Part shown: positions 5,195-5,779 of the stretch, piece after piece | How the letters are laid out: each line of letters starts with the position of its first letter | How positions within the stretch are numbered: position 1 is the stretch's first letter | Origin: Methanobacteriota archaeon | Lineage (GTDB): Archaea; Thermoplasmatota; Thermoplasmata; RBG-16-68-12 | NCBI GenBank assembly: GCA_005878665.1 | Contig: VBLR01000070.1 | Coordinates: 1 to 5,779, forward strand | DNA: 5,779 bases | Direction of reading: 5' to 3' | The notes under the pieces: model-generated | Database searches by the model: none | What the model saw: only the letters and a program-made list of their open reading frames with translations | What the model was told of the DNA's origin: nothing | Translations under genes and position numbers: made by a program

Positions 5195-5779
5195 ATGGAA
5201 GAAAGCATCTTCCAACCGTACCTTAGCACGCGGACGATATTCAAGATGGACCGGGAAATCCTGCGTCCGTCATACCTGCCAGACCGCCTGCCGCATCGAG
5301 AGAGCCACATCGGACAGCTCGCGCAGATCCTGGTGACCGCGCTGAAGGGCGAGCGTCCGAGCAACGTGCTCATCTTCGGAAAGACCGGCACGGGGAAGAC
5401 GGCCGTCGTCAAGTACATCGAGAACGAGTTCCGCAAAGCCGACGGCGCGCGGATGGTCCAGTACCTCTACCTGAACTGCGAGATCGTCGACACCCCGTAC
5501 GGCGTCCTCCAGTCGATCGGGAACAAGTTCATCGAGAACTTCCATCAGCGGATCCCCTTCACTGGGCTGTCGACGGACCGCGTGTACAGCCTTCTCTTGG
5601 AGAAACTCGACGAGGAGAAGCGCGTGGTGATCGTCGCCTTGGACGAGATCGACAAGCTTGTTCAGAAGAACGGCGACGACATCCTGTACCAGCTCCTGAA
5701 GATCAACGACGACCTGTCGAAAGCCCGCGTCTCCCTGATCGGCATCTCGAACGAACTGACGTTCACGGAGTACCTCGAT
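5195..5779 (+). CDS. cdc6: Orc1/Cdc6 family replication initiator, N-terminal AAA+ part, cut by the window edge
   Basis: The first 195 codons, open at the right edge; complete archaeal members are about 380-420 residues. The protein binds origin DNA and helps load the MCM helicase. Visible parts are an N-terminal LRPSYLPDRLPHRESHI (23-39), the usual lead-in that marks the family, Walker A GKTGTGKT (62-69), Walker B VVIVALDEID (144-153) with D150 and E151, and the sensor 1 region VSLIGISNEL (179-188) with N186. The sequence stops just before the conserved LD(P)RV stretch. The missing right half should hold sensor 2 and the C-terminal winged-helix DNA-binding domain. The gene stands alone after a 366-base dyad-rich spacer and is preceded by a good ribosome binding site. 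The family is clear; which paralogue (Orc1-1 or another) cannot be told. Confidence 0.95.
   Translation, partial: MEESIFQPYLSTRTIFKMDREILRPSYLPDRLPHRESHIGQLAQILVTALKGERPSNVLIFGKTGTGKTAVVKYIENEFRKADGARMVQYLYLNCEIVDTPYGVLQSIGNKFIENFHQRIPFTGLSTDRVYSLLLEKLDEEKRVVIVALDEIDKLVQKNGDDILYQLLKINDDLSKARVSLIGISNELTFTEYLD

Noticed and set aside
5021..5215. Minus-strand 64-codon open frame in the orc1/cdc6 spacer
   Set aside because: It overlaps the orc1/cdc6 start, has no ribosome binding site at its ATG, and its product shows no recognisable features.

Overview
The window looks like a piece of a GC-rich archaeal chromosome. The strongest evidence is the gene entering from the right edge, which encodes the N-terminal AAA+ part of an archaeal Orc1/Cdc6 replication initiator. 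Several genes also have TATA-like elements 24-30 bases upstream of the start codon, as expected for archaeal transcripts with little or no leader. The high GC content (about 68% by hand count over 3901-3960) and these promoters would suit a GC-rich Thermoplasmatota-like lineage, but that placement is inference.

Layout. Positions 1-2345 (minus strand) carry an ABC exporter pair of the MacB/LolCDE type: an ATPase (2345-1650) followed one base later by an FtsX-like permease (1648 to beyond the left edge). Next, also on the minus strand, is a class I SAM-dependent methyltransferase (3257-2397). A 53-base divergent spacer with a two-way TATA-like element separates it from nadE (3311-4147, plus), the ammonia-dependent NAD+ synthetase. 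A small membrane protein gene with a PH-like region (4828-4097, minus) converges on nadE and overlaps its 3' end by 51 bases. About 366 bases of lower-GC, dyad-rich spacer follow (4829-5194), then orc1/cdc6 (5195 to the right edge, plus).

The genes do not form one pathway: the ABC pair is a functional unit, and nadE and orc1/cdc6 are housekeeping genes. The two most unusual things are a perfect 183-bp in-frame tandem duplication inside the membrane-protein gene (4301-4666), and a set of nested, nearly coaxial inverted repeats (5104-5181) just before orc1/cdc6 whose outer arm covers part of the ribosome binding site. The orc1/cdc6 spacer is also a reasonable candidate replication origin. No tRNA, rRNA, CRISPR array, insertion sequence or convincing terminator was seen.
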